Assembly (NCBI RefSeq): GCF_900240945.1
Contig: NZ_OESG01000014.1
Location: 554,923 to 618,922, forward strand
Source of the DNA: Mycobacterium sp. 3519A
GTDB taxonomy: Bacteria; Actinomycetota; Actinomycetes; Mycobacteriales; Mycobacteriaceae
Length of the DNA stretch: 64,000 nt
Reading direction: 5' to 3'
Part shown: positions 54,624-64,000 of the stretch, one piece after another
Layout: the number at the start of each line of letters is the position of its first letter
Numbering within the stretch: the first letter of the stretch is position 1
Notes under the pieces: generated by a model
Told to the model about the DNA's origin: nothing
Databases searched by the model: none
What the model saw: only the letters and a program-made list of their open reading frames with translations
Translations under genes and position numbers: made by a program

Positions 54624-54706
54624 TTCGACTCCTTTCCGTTATGCGGCAGCCGGTTTAGGCTCACCGCACCCCATCCATCAACATCAAGGCTACGCCCGTA
54701 AACCGG

Positions 54707-55369
54707 TTACGTGATCACAGCGACCGCGAAGCCGTCCCAGCCTTTGGTCCCGACGGTCTGGATGGCCGCCGCGTCGAGTCGAGGGTGTGCGCCCATCATG
54801 TCGAGCATGTCTCGTACCCCGCGGGCCTGCATGTCGTCGGGCGCAGGGTCGAGGACACGTCCGAAGCGAGCGATGTTGTCCACCACGATGACTGAGCCCG
54901 GCGCGCCGAGCTTGATCGCCCACTCGACATAGCCGACGTTGTTCTCCTTGTCGGCGTCGATGAAGATCAGGTCGAACGTCTCGCCGCGGTCGGCGAGCGT
55001 CGGCAGCGTGTCCAGTGCGGCGCCGACGATCACCTCCACCCGGTCGCCCACCTGGGCGTGCGCCAGGTTTTTTCGCGCCACCTCGGCGTGCTTGGGTTCG
55101 AACTCGAGGGTGACGACGTAGCCGTCGGGCCCGACGGCGCGGGCCAGTTGGATGGTGCTGTAGCCGGCCAGCGTGCCGATCTCGAGTACACGGGCGGCCC
55201 GCATCGCCGTCGCGAGCAGGAACAGCAGCTTGCCGTGTTGGGCGGACACCTCGATCGGCGGCATGCCCGCGGCGTCACCGGCTTCACGCGCCGCTCGCAG
55301 CGCGTCGTCCTCGGTGCGCAACACGCGGTTGAACAGTTCGTCCAGCGCCTTGGGATCCGGCTCAGCCAC
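54707..55369 (-). CDS. SAM-dependent O-methyltransferase (Rv0187-type)
   Basis: This 220-residue class I methyltransferase of the caffeoyl-CoA/catechol O-methyltransferase family has the SAM-binding VLEIGTLAGYSTIQLA near residue 60. The metal-binding LIFIDADKENNVGYVEWA and the late AIQTVGTKGWDGFAVAVI complete the pattern. The GTG at 55369 is chosen because it gives the length of the M. tuberculosis counterpart Rv0187; 14 more in-frame codons lie upstream. Substrate unknown. Confidence 0.9.
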   Translation of the reverse strand: MAEPDPKALDELFNRVLRTEDDALRAAREAGDAAGMPPIEVSAQHGKLLFLLATAMRAARVLEIGTLAGYSTIQLARAVGPDGYVVTLEFEPKHAEVARKNLAHAQVGDRVEVIVGAALDTLPTLADRGETFDLIFIDADKENNVGYVEWAIKLGAPGSVIVVDNIARFGRVLDPAPDDMQARGVRDMLDMMGAHPRLDAAAIQTVGTKGWDGFAVAVIT

Positions 55370-55379
55370 CTGACAAACG

Positions 55380-55856
55380 CTACCGGACACCCTCTTTGGC
55401 GTAGACCACACGCAGGATGTGCGCGACTTCCGGCCCCATCACCGCCGCGGCGAGGTCGCAGAACGTCGCGACGAACTCCGGTCCGTGCGGCGGCTCCGCG
55501 TCGCAGAGGTGGTGCGCGATCTCGTGCAGCACGACGAGTTCGCGCAGCGCCCACGTCGAGCGCCGATCGGGCACCGCGATGGTGGCGCCGTCGTCGGAGT
55601 GCTCGTAGTGCGCCGCGGTGGCGCCGCGCCGGGCCCGCACGGTCAGCGGCCGCTGGACGCCCATGTGCGTCAGCACCTCGTCGACGTAGCGCTGGACCGC
55701 CGCCACCGACGCGAACCGCCCTTCGGGAGGCAGCGTCAGCTGGGTGCCGAAGAATTCGACGACGCGATTGCCGCGCTCGGCCGCGCGATCGAACAGCGTC
55801 CGGACGAATTCCTCAGCGGCATAGACCTTCGCCCGCTGGGTATCGCGTGGCGTCAC
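55380..55856 (-). CDS. TIGR04338-type zinc metallohydrolase
   Basis: This 158-residue protein has HEIAHHL (zinc-binding HExxH) near residue 110, after STWALRELVVLHE. A downstream Glu in GPEFVATFCDLA may complete the site. It is a small actinobacterial metallohydrolase family with unknown substrate. The GTG start overlaps the upstream DUF2786 stop as GTGA, so the two are coupled. Order matches Rv0185-Rv0184. Confidence 0.83.
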   Translation of the reverse strand: MTPRDTQRAKVYAAEEFVRTLFDRAAERGNRVVEFFGTQLTLPPEGRFASVAAVQRYVDEVLTHMGVQRPLTVRARRGATAAHYEHSDDGATIAVPDRRSTWALRELVVLHEIAHHLCDAEPPHGPEFVATFCDLAAAVMGPEVAHILRVVYAKEGVR

Positions 55857-56602
55857 TTCTCCAATGCGGACCGTGCCCCGGCCAATTCGGGGCTGCCACC
55901 GAGGCGCGCCCTGCGGCCCGCCCGGTCACCGGCACGCCGCGCGGCCGACGAGTAGCCTGCCGTGGCGCTGGACGCCCGCCAGGTGCCGCGCGCCTGGGAG
56001 GTCTCTTTGTAGAAGTCCTTGAGCTCGATGTCCTTGTTGCGCAACGCGATTGCGGTGCCAGGTCGGCTGTCGCGGCCGTTGGTGGCCTCACGCTGAGCTT
56101 GTTCGCGCGCCTCCACCAGACGCTGACCGATGCGGGCGCCGAACGCCAGTTGAAAGTTGATCCGCGCGGTGATCGTCGGAGTCGGCCGGTGCGCCCCCGA
56201 CGAGATGTAGGCCTCGGACGCCCGCACCATCTGCATGACCAGGCTGGCGTACAGCGCATGGCTGGCGTCAATGTCCTCGGCGAAGCCGTATGCGTAGACG
56301 AACGTGGAGTTCGACGCCACATCGCATTTCACGTCGTTGGCGTGCGCGATCACCGTGAACAGCTGCACATAGGTGCGCAGCCCGCGGGTGCCGGCATTGC
56401 CGATGGTGATGGTGCGCTGCACCGGGGTCTGCGCCTTGGCGCGCTGATCGGAGTGCGCGCGGGCGACCGCCAAATCGATGGACGTCGCCGTGGCGAGCCG
56501 TTGGGCAGCGGCCATGAACGCGTCGGCCTCGTGCTGGTTGTCGGTCCCCTCGGCCTGGCGGAGCAGCGCGGCGATCCGCGCCAGCATCTTGTCGTCAGCC
56601 AT
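55853..56602 (-). CDS. DUF2786 domain protein (Rv0184-type)
   Basis: This 249-residue protein begins with the DUF2786 motif (MLARIAALLRQAEGTDNQHEADAFMAAAQ-type, residues 6-30). A conserved middle region and a C-terminal Arg/Ala-rich tail of about 50 residues follow. Function unknown. It is translated just ahead of the metallohydrolase, with which it shares an operon. It starts at ATG 56602. Confidence 0.83.
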   Translation of the reverse strand: MADDKMLARIAALLRQAEGTDNQHEADAFMAAAQRLATATSIDLAVARAHSDQRAKAQTPVQRTITIGNAGTRGLRTYVQLFTVIAHANDVKCDVASNSTFVYAYGFAEDIDASHALYASLVMQMVRASEAYISSGAHRPTPTITARINFQLAFGARIGQRLVEAREQAQREATNGRDSRPGTAIALRNKDIELKDFYKETSQARGTWRASSATAGYSSAARRAGDRAGRRARLGGSPELAGARSALEK

Positions 56603-56652
56603 GCGCGATCCGTTCCACTTCTCGCTCGCAAGTCATGTGCATCAGGTTATTT

Positions 56653-59508
<2,856 letters not shown>

Positions 59509-59513
59509 GCGTC

Positions 59514-59575
59514 CAATGGCCACTTATGCAACGCGTCCGGCCAAAATCCGTGCGATAACTGGCCACTCGGCGCCG
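59514..59575. repeat. Copy 1 of the DUF559 3'-end repeat
   Basis: This stretch encodes the last residues of the DUF559 protein (GAEWPVIARILAGRVA and stop, minus strand) and the following TGGCCA. A second copy lies at 60478-60507 and 61813-61850, divided by the insertion sequence. Confidence 0.75.
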
Positions 59576-60432
59576 GCGGCCCTGAGCGCTTCGCATACCC
59601 GGGCCACGATCACCTGCGGCCGGTATCGCAGCATCTCGGCGCTGACGCGGACGATCACCCAGCCGCGCGCGAGCAACTCCGCGTGCCGCTCGATGTCGTA
59701 CGCATATTGCGACGGGTTGGTCCAATGGTGCTCGCCGTCGTACTCGACACCGACCTTGAACTGCTCGTAGCCCATGTCGACCTTCGCGTACCGACGACCC
59801 GCGAAGTTTCCGTAGACGCGGATCTGCGTCGTCGGGCGCGGCAGCCCCGCATCGACGAGCACCAGCCGGGTGCGGGTTTCCTGCGGCGATTCGGCGCCGT
59901 TGTCCATCAGGCCGACGACTTCGCGCAGTTGGACCAGCCCGCGTACGCCGGGGTGGCGCTCGACCAACGGCGAAACCTCCGACGGCTCGAGCATCGTCGC
60001 GTTCGCCAGGGCGTCGACAGCGACGAGCGCAGTAACCCGATGGCCACGCCGGCCGAGATCGAACGCTGTCCTCGCAGGAGTGGTCACTTCAATGCCGCGA
60101 GCGAGGCCGGTCTCGTCGTCCAAAAGCGTGTCCCGGTGAATCACGATGCCCTCGACCGGTTTTCCGTTGCGGCGATACAACTCCGCAGGCAGTAGTGGAT
60201 CGATCCACTTCGCGTTGGTGCCCCACAGCGCCGCGGCCGAGATCCCCGCGACCGTCGCCTGTCGGCCAGACCAGAGCCACGCCGCCACGGCGCGAGTCAC
60301 CGGCGTGAGCTCGGCACCATTCGGGATGTAGACGTTGCGGTAGACCTGACGGTGCCGACTGCGCAGCGTGCGCCGTGTCGCCATGCCGCGCGCAACTGCT
60401 TCGGTTCCGAGAAAAGGCCACTCATCCGGCAT
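59524..60432 (-). CDS. DUF559 (Vsr/type-IV-toxin-like) endonuclease-fold protein
   Basis: This 302-residue protein has an AbiEi-like N-terminal winged region (TEAVARGMATRRTLR, then YRNVYIPNGAELTPVTRAVA). Its C-terminal DUF559 nuclease-like fold has KVDMGYEQFKVGVEYDGEHHW and ELLARGWVIVRVSAEML, in which the acidic residues could bind metal. Its biological role is not established; paralogues are common in mycobacteria. The ATG at 60432 (MPDEWPFLG) is used; an upstream in-frame start would add 18 residues. It ends 15 bp after sigG, converging on it, and is absent between sigG and pirin in M. tuberculosis. Confidence 0.78.
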   Translation of the reverse strand: MPDEWPFLGTEAVARGMATRRTLRSRHRQVYRNVYIPNGAELTPVTRAVAAWLWSGRQATVAGISAAALWGTNAKWIDPLLPAELYRRNGKPVEGIVIHRDTLLDDETGLARGIEVTTPARTAFDLGRRGHRVTALVAVDALANATMLEPSEVSPLVERHPGVRGLVQLREVVGLMDNGAESPQETRTRLVLVDAGLPRPTTQIRVYGNFAGRRYAKVDMGYEQFKVGVEYDGEHHWTNPSQYAYDIERHAELLARGWVIVRVSAEMLRYRPQVIVARVCEALRAAGAEWPVIARILAGRVA

Positions 60433-60477
60433 GCAAGTAGGACGCGGCGCACCGGTAACGCGCTCCCTGACCCGCCC

Positions 60478-60510
60478 AGTGGCCACTTATGCCACGCGTT
60501 CGACCGGGCG
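60478..60510. repeat. Copy 2 of the DUF559 3'-end repeat, left fragment
   Basis: On the minus strand this encodes GTCGAACGCGTGGCATAA (VERVA and stop), followed by GTGGCCA, close to the intact copy at 59517. Its other part lies beyond the insertion sequence at 61813. Confidence 0.65.
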
Positions 60511-61810
60511 GTTTCACGCTGTGATTGCAACAGCGGGTGGTTTTGACGGGTTTGAGAGTAGTTCGTCGAGGGTTTCGGCTGGGGTCTTCCAGCTCAGGGT
60601 TTGCCGGGGCCGGTTGTTGAGCTTGGCGGCGACGTAGTCCAGATAGTCTGCCGGGAAGATCGACAAGTCGGTGCCTTTAGCAAAGTATTGGCGCAGCAGT
60701 CCGTTGGTGTTCTCGTTGGTCCCGCGCTGCCATGGTGAGTGCGGATCACAGAAGTAGATATCTAATTCCGTCGCTGCGGCGATAGCGGCGTGATTGGCCA
60801 TCTCTTTGCCTTGATCCCAGGTCAGTGTCTTACGCAGAATCGCCGGCAGCTGAGCCATTTTCGCGACGATGGCCTCTTGCACTGCCAGGGCACCGTGGTC
60901 GTCAGGCAGATGCAGCAGCAGCACGAACCGAGTCATGCGTTCGACCACGGTGCCGATCGCCGAACCCGATGCGGTGCTACCCATGATCAGGTCACCTTCC
61001 CAGTGGCCGGGTACGGCACGGTCTTCGACCTCCGGTGGACGCTCGCTGATGTTGACCATGTCGCGGATTTGCCCTCGGCGCTGGTTACCGCGTCGTTGAG
61101 GCTTGCGCAACGCCCGCCCAGTGCGTAGACATTTGTGCAGCTCACGGCGCAGATTTCCTTTACCCTGCACGTAGATCGACTGATAGATGGTCTCGTGGGA
61201 CACCCGCATCTCCGCATCGTCGGGAAATTCGATCGGCAGCCGGTTGGCGATCTGTTGAGGACTGTGGTCGTCTAGCAGCCGATTCTGCACCTCAAGGTGC
61301 AACCGTTCATTGGTGGCCAGCTTGCGCGGTTTCGGGCGTCGAGCCCGCGCGTGAGCACGCGCCTGTGCGACGCCGGCCCGATACCTCGGCGTGGCATCCC
61401 AGCCGCCGTGCCGTTGCGCCCCGAACCGGTACCGCGAACGATATCGTCCACGGCAGAACGCGTTTCGGTCGATCTCACGCATGACCGTCGAGGCCGGGCG
61501 GCCCAGCCGCCTGCCGATCTGCCGAATGCTTTCCCCTCTGGCAATGCCGTCTTGAATTTCGTTACGTTCGTCTTCGCCCAGCCGCGACCACTTCCGCACA
61601 CCGGTCTCATCAGGAAATTTGGGTCTCACCCCGCCAGCATCGGCAAACCAGCGCCAGCCGGTGCGCACCGACACACCGACTGCCTGCGCCGCCTCCACCA
61701 CCGACGTGCCATCGCCGACATGACCCCAGAACTGACGACCAACACAGGCATAACGCGACGGACGCATCAACAACTCCTCAGCTAGGAGCCGTTGCAATCA
61801 CCCCTTGAAC
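60511..61810 (-). mobile_element. IS30-family insertion sequence
   Basis: The element is about 1.3 kb, bounded by imperfect inverted repeats sharing GTGATTGCAAC-R-GC (left at 60521-60534, right at 61788-61801). The match extends outward to TTCA. Exact outer ends and target duplication could not be fixed. It is inserted in a copy of the DUF559 3' end and carries one transposase gene. Confidence 0.8.
60514..61767 (-). CDS. IS30-family transposase
   Basis: This 417-residue protein has an N-terminal HTH region (TSVVEAAQAVGVSVRTGWRW and ESIRQIGRRLGRPASTVMRE). A DDE catalytic core follows: GHWEGDLIMG (first Asp), LTWDQGKEMANH (second Asp) and GTNENTNGLLRQYF (Glu). It is complete and open, so it is probably functional. 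The ATG at 61767 has GAGGAG 7 bases upstream; a TTG ten codons earlier is less likely. Its TGA lies inside the left terminal repeat. Confidence 0.95.
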   Translation of the reverse strand: MRPSRYACVGRQFWGHVGDGTSVVEAAQAVGVSVRTGWRWFADAGGVRPKFPDETGVRKWSRLGEDERNEIQDGIARGESIRQIGRRLGRPASTVMREIDRNAFCRGRYRSRYRFGAQRHGGWDATPRYRAGVAQARAHARARRPKPRKLATNERLHLEVQNRLLDDHSPQQIANRLPIEFPDDAEMRVSHETIYQSIYVQGKGNLRRELHKCLRTGRALRKPQRRGNQRRGQIRDMVNISERPPEVEDRAVPGHWEGDLIMGSTASGSAIGTVVERMTRFVLLLHLPDDHGALAVQEAIVAKMAQLPAILRKTLTWDQGKEMANHAAIAAATELDIYFCDPHSPWQRGTNENTNGLLRQYFAKGTDLSIFPADYLDYVAAKLNNRPRQTLSWKTPAETLDELLSNPSKPPAVAITA

Positions 61811-61812
61811 CT

Positions 61813-61850
61813 GAGCCGAAAATCCGTGCCATAACTGGCCACTCGGCGCA
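61813..61850. repeat. Copy 2 of the DUF559 3'-end repeat, right fragment
   Basis: On the minus strand GCCGAGTGGCCAGTTATGG and the next bases encode AEWPVMARIF, matching AEWPVIARIL of the intact gene. The sequence then runs into the insertion sequence. Upstream of GCGCC the match stops, so only about 16 codons of this second gene copy remain. Confidence 0.65.
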
Positions 61851-61892
61851 TGACTCTGTCTAGGCTGCCATCACCGCTGGCCAGCTGGTTAA

Positions 61893-61923
61893 TTGACACG
61901 TGTTTTGGAACGTGTTCTATGAT
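61893..61923 (+). promoter_or_regulatory. Alcohol dehydrogenase promoter with KstR-like palindrome
   Basis: TTGACA (61893-61898) and TATGAT (61918-61923) form a -35/-10 pair with a long 19-bp spacer. The -10 ends 8 bases before the ATG, so the transcript may be leaderless. TGGAACGTGTTCTA (61906-61919) fits the TNNAACNNGTTNNA consensus of KstR and overlaps the -10. ACACGTGTT just upstream is a related half-site. Confidence 0.5.
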
Positions 61924-61931
61924 CGCGACTC

Positions 61932-63056
61932 ATGAAGACCAAAGGGGCCCTGCTGTGGGAGCTCAACTCTCCGTTCCGCATCGACGAGATCGAGCTCGGC
62001 GACCCGGTCGCCGATGAGGTGCAGATCCGGATGCACGCCGCGGGCATGTGCCACTCGGACTACCACCTGACCACCGGCGCCACCCCGATCGGCCTGCCCG
62101 CGCTCGGCGGCCACGAGGGCGCGGGCGTCGTCACCAAGGTCGGCCGCAACGTCACCGGCATCGAGGAAGGCGACCACGTCATCCTCGCCTTCATCCCGGC
62201 CTGCGGCGAATGCCCGCCATGCCTGAAGGGCTACCGCTCGCTGTGCGACCGCGGCGCCGTGCTGCTCGGCGGCAAGGCCATCGCCGACGGCACCAACCGC
62301 GTGCACGCAGGCGGCACCGAAGTGTCGCCGATGAACCTGCTCGGCACCTTCGCCCCGTACATGACCGTGCACAAGGATTCCGTCGTCAAGATCGACAAGG
62401 ACATCCCGTTCGAGACCGCCGCGATCATGGGCTGCGCGGTGCCGACGGGCTTCGGCTCGGCGACCAACGTCGCCCAGGTGCAGCCGGGTGAGACGGTCGC
62501 GATCGTCGGTGTCGGCGGCATCGGCATGAGCGCGCTGCAGGGCGCTGTCCTCTCCGGCGCCCGCAACGTCATCGCCATCGACCCGAACGAGTGGAAGCGC
62601 GACCAGGCCATCAAGTTCGGCGCGACGCATGTCTACCCGTCGATGGCGGAGGCCATCGCGCCGATGATCGACGTCACCCACGGGCTGATGGCCGACAAGA
62701 CCATCATCGCGGTCGGCGAGATGAAGGGCGAGTACCTCGAAGAGGCGATGATCCTGACCGCCAAGACCGGCACCTGCGTGGTGACGGGCATGGGCTCGAT
62801 GATGGACGTCGACGTCAAGCTCAACTTGTTCCTGTTCACCATGTTGCAGAAGACGTTGAAGGGCAACATCTTCGGCGGCGGCAGCTCGCACATCGAGACG
62901 CCGAAGCTCGTCGGCCTCTACAAGTCCGGGCAGCTGAAGATCGACGAGATGATCACCCAGACCTACTCGCTGGAGAACATCAACGACGGCTACCAGGACA
63001 TGCTGGACGGCAAGAACATCCGCGGCGTCATCAAGTTCACGGAGTCTGATTGGTAG
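61932..63056 (+). CDS. NDMA-dependent alcohol dehydrogenase (zinc MDR family)
   Basis: This 374-residue protein is a medium-chain zinc alcohol dehydrogenase of the nicotinoprotein type, with NADH tightly bound. It has the catalytic-zinc region AGMCHSDYH and GGHEGAGVV. The structural zinc Cys cluster is CGECPPCLKGYRSLC (four Cys). The NAD-binding glycine motif is AIVGVGGIGMSALQG. Such enzymes oxidise primary alcohols to aldehydes. Its 3' end overlaps the marR-like gene by 20 bp. In M. tuberculosis no such gene lies between sigG and pirin. Confidence 0.93.
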   Translation: MKTKGALLWELNSPFRIDEIELGDPVADEVQIRMHAAGMCHSDYHLTTGATPIGLPALGGHEGAGVVTKVGRNVTGIEEGDHVILAFIPACGECPPCLKGYRSLCDRGAVLLGGKAIADGTNRVHAGGTEVSPMNLLGTFAPYMTVHKDSVVKIDKDIPFETAAIMGCAVPTGFGSATNVAQVQPGETVAIVGVGGIGMSALQGAVLSGARNVIAIDPNEWKRDQAIKFGATHVYPSMAEAIAPMIDVTHGLMADKTIIAVGEMKGEYLEEAMILTAKTGTCVVTGMGSMMDVDVKLNLFLFTMLQKTLKGNIFGGGSSHIETPKLVGLYKSGQLKIDEMITQTYSLENINDGYQDMLDGKNIRGVIKFTESDW

Positions 63057-63504
63057 CTCGGCTAGCGAGCCGACTGGTAACCAGCTCGACCACCGACTCC
63101 AACGCCCGCAACTGCGTGGCGGTCAGGCCGTCGAACACCACCGACCGCACCAGTTCGGCGTGCCCGGGCGCCGCGGCCTCCAGCGCCGCAGTTCCGGCGA
63201 CGGTGAGCGAGACCGTTGCGCCGCGACGATCCTCGCCGCTGCCGTGGCGGTCCACCAGGTCGCGCCCGCGCATCCGCCGCAGCTGATGTGACAGCCTGCT
63301 CTGCTCCCAGCCCAGCACCTCGGCCAGTTCGTTGATCCGTTGCGGCCCGCGCTCCGACAACGCCACCAGGACGTCGTAGTCCGCCAGCGACAGCTCGCAG
63401 TCCTGCTGCAGTTGGCGGTGCATCGCGGTTTGCAGGCGACTGGTCATCTCCAGATACCCTCGCCAGATCCGCTGTTGCTCACCTGTCAGCCACACGGAAT
63501 ACAT
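63037..63504 (-). CDS. MarR family transcriptional regulator
   Basis: This 155-residue protein has the MarR winged-helix pattern: LSLADYDVLVALSERG, INELAEVLGWEQSRLSHQLRRM (recognition helix) and HGSGEDRRGATVSLTVAG (wing). The ATG at 63504 is used. It converges with the alcohol dehydrogenase gene and diverges from the pirin gene. An inverted repeat over its own start codon region suggests autoregulation and control of pirin. Confidence 0.92.
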   Translation of the reverse strand: MYSVWLTGEQQRIWRGYLEMTSRLQTAMHRQLQQDCELSLADYDVLVALSERGPQRINELAEVLGWEQSRLSHQLRRMRGRDLVDRHGSGEDRRGATVSLTVAGTAALEAAAPGHAELVRSVVFDGLTATQLRALESVVELVTSRLASRATNQTP

Positions 63505-63524
63505 GACACATCATCTATGTTGTC
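63505..63524. promoter_or_regulatory. Candidate MarR operator
   Basis: GACACAT and ATGTTGTC are imperfect inverted arms (one extra T) separated by five bases. They abut the marR start codon and lie 48 bp upstream of the pirin start. Confidence 0.4.
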
Positions 63525-63572
63525 GCAGTCAACGCCGGCCGCCTAGGCTGGCCGAGACCACAGGAGCAAGCC

Positions 63573-64000
63573 ATGACCATCGATATCCGGCGCGCCGACG
63601 ATCGCGCGAAGACCAAGATCGCCTGGCTGGACTCCAAGCACTCGTTCTCGTTCGGCAGCCACTACGAGCCCGACAACACCCATCACGGCCTGCTGCTGGT
63701 GAACAACGACGACATCGTCAAGCCCGGCACCGGGTTTGACACCCACCCCCACCGCGATATGGAGATCGTCACGTGGGTGCTGCGCGGATCGCTGGTGCAC
63801 CAGGACTCCACCGGCCACTCCGGAGTCATCTATCCCGGCCTGGCCCAACGGATGTCGGCAGGTAGCGGCATCCTGCATTCGGAGAAGAACGACTCGTGGA
63901 CGCTGACCGGATCCGAAACCCACGACGAGCCAGTGCATTTCGTGCAGATGTGGGTGGTGCCCGACGAATCCGGCATCACGCCCGGCTACCAACAGCTCGA
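63573..64000 (+). CDS. Pirin family protein, partial (Rv0181c-type)
   Basis: The first 142 residues of a pirin-type bicupin are present before the window ends; the full length is about 240. The iron-binding pattern is visible: FDTHPHRDMEIVTWVLRG near residue 60 and GILHSEKND near residue 105. Pirins act as quercetinases or redox-type regulators. The ATG at 63573 has AGGAGCAAG upstream. M. tuberculosis has a pirin gene (Rv0181c) next to sigG, which supports the placement. Confidence 0.9.
   Translation, partial: MTIDIRRADDRAKTKIAWLDSKHSFSFGSHYEPDNTHHGLLLVNNDDIVKPGTGFDTHPHRDMEIVTWVLRGSLVHQDSTGHSGVIYPGLAQRMSAGSGILHSEKNDSWTLTGSETHDEPVHFVQMWVVPDESGITPGYQQL

Overview
The window is chromosomal DNA from a mycobacterium, most likely an environmental, rapid-growing type (Mycolicibacterium). 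The evidence is the high GC content, mmpL3 and mmpL11, a PGRS-type glycine-rich protein, Mce-associated membrane proteins, the mycobacterial Zmp1 peptidase, and the same gene order as M. tuberculosis Rv0181c to Rv0216. The M. tuberculosis names are recalled from knowledge, not from a search. I saw no rRNA, tRNA, CRISPR array or prophage.

1-12.8 kb is a catabolic and transport region with no counterpart I know in the M. tuberculosis segment. It holds three MmgE/PrpD paralogues, a short-chain dehydrogenase-like protein that lacks the catalytic Ser and Tyr, a complete tripartite tricarboxylate transporter (TctB-TctA-TctC), an IclR regulator, an MFS exporter, a VOC protein, an amidohydrolase and a class III CoA-transferase. 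Three promoter regions share an NGGAA-N5-TTCTG element, so the IclR protein probably controls the prpD pair, the transporter operon and the VOC-MFS pair. Uptake and CoA-dependent breakdown of a branched or tricarboxylic acid is a reasonable guess, but the substrate is unknown.

12.8-19.1 kb carries lipid- and acid-type catabolism: an Rv0216-like double-hotdog protein divergent from fadE3 with a GntR regulator, and a FadD, enoyl-CoA hydratase and Rieske oxygenase operon. At 19.2-24.0 kb are a large cyclase-ATPase regulator, a small exported protein and pckG.

24.3-49.1 kb is the cell-envelope core: two GTPase-like proteins with degenerate P-loops, trmB (with a 30-bp tandem repeat in its coding sequence), an NYN-domain protein, mmpL3, an AI-2E family permease, a YbhN-like flippase, a PrrAB-like two-component system, two hemophore-like proteins, mmpL11, omamB/omamA, a PGRS protein without a PE domain, zmp1, an L,D-transpeptidase and an MFS pump.

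49.1-58.5 kb holds an F420-type oxidoreductase, a frameshifted thiamine-binding gene, ricR with a DUF305 copper-type lipoprotein and a perfect RicR operator, ilvD, a siderophore-binding protein, several small secreted or membrane proteins, an O-methyltransferase, a metallohydrolase, a lipoprotein with an inactivated hydrolase fold, and the monoacylglycerol lipase. sigG follows.

Between sigG and the pirin gene (adjacent in M. tuberculosis) lie a DUF559 gene, an IS30-family insertion that splits a second copy of the DUF559 3' end, an NDMA-dependent alcohol dehydrogenase and a MarR regulator. Many convergent gene pairs overlap by 4-31 bp. Three junctions instead carry long, near-perfect hairpin terminators.
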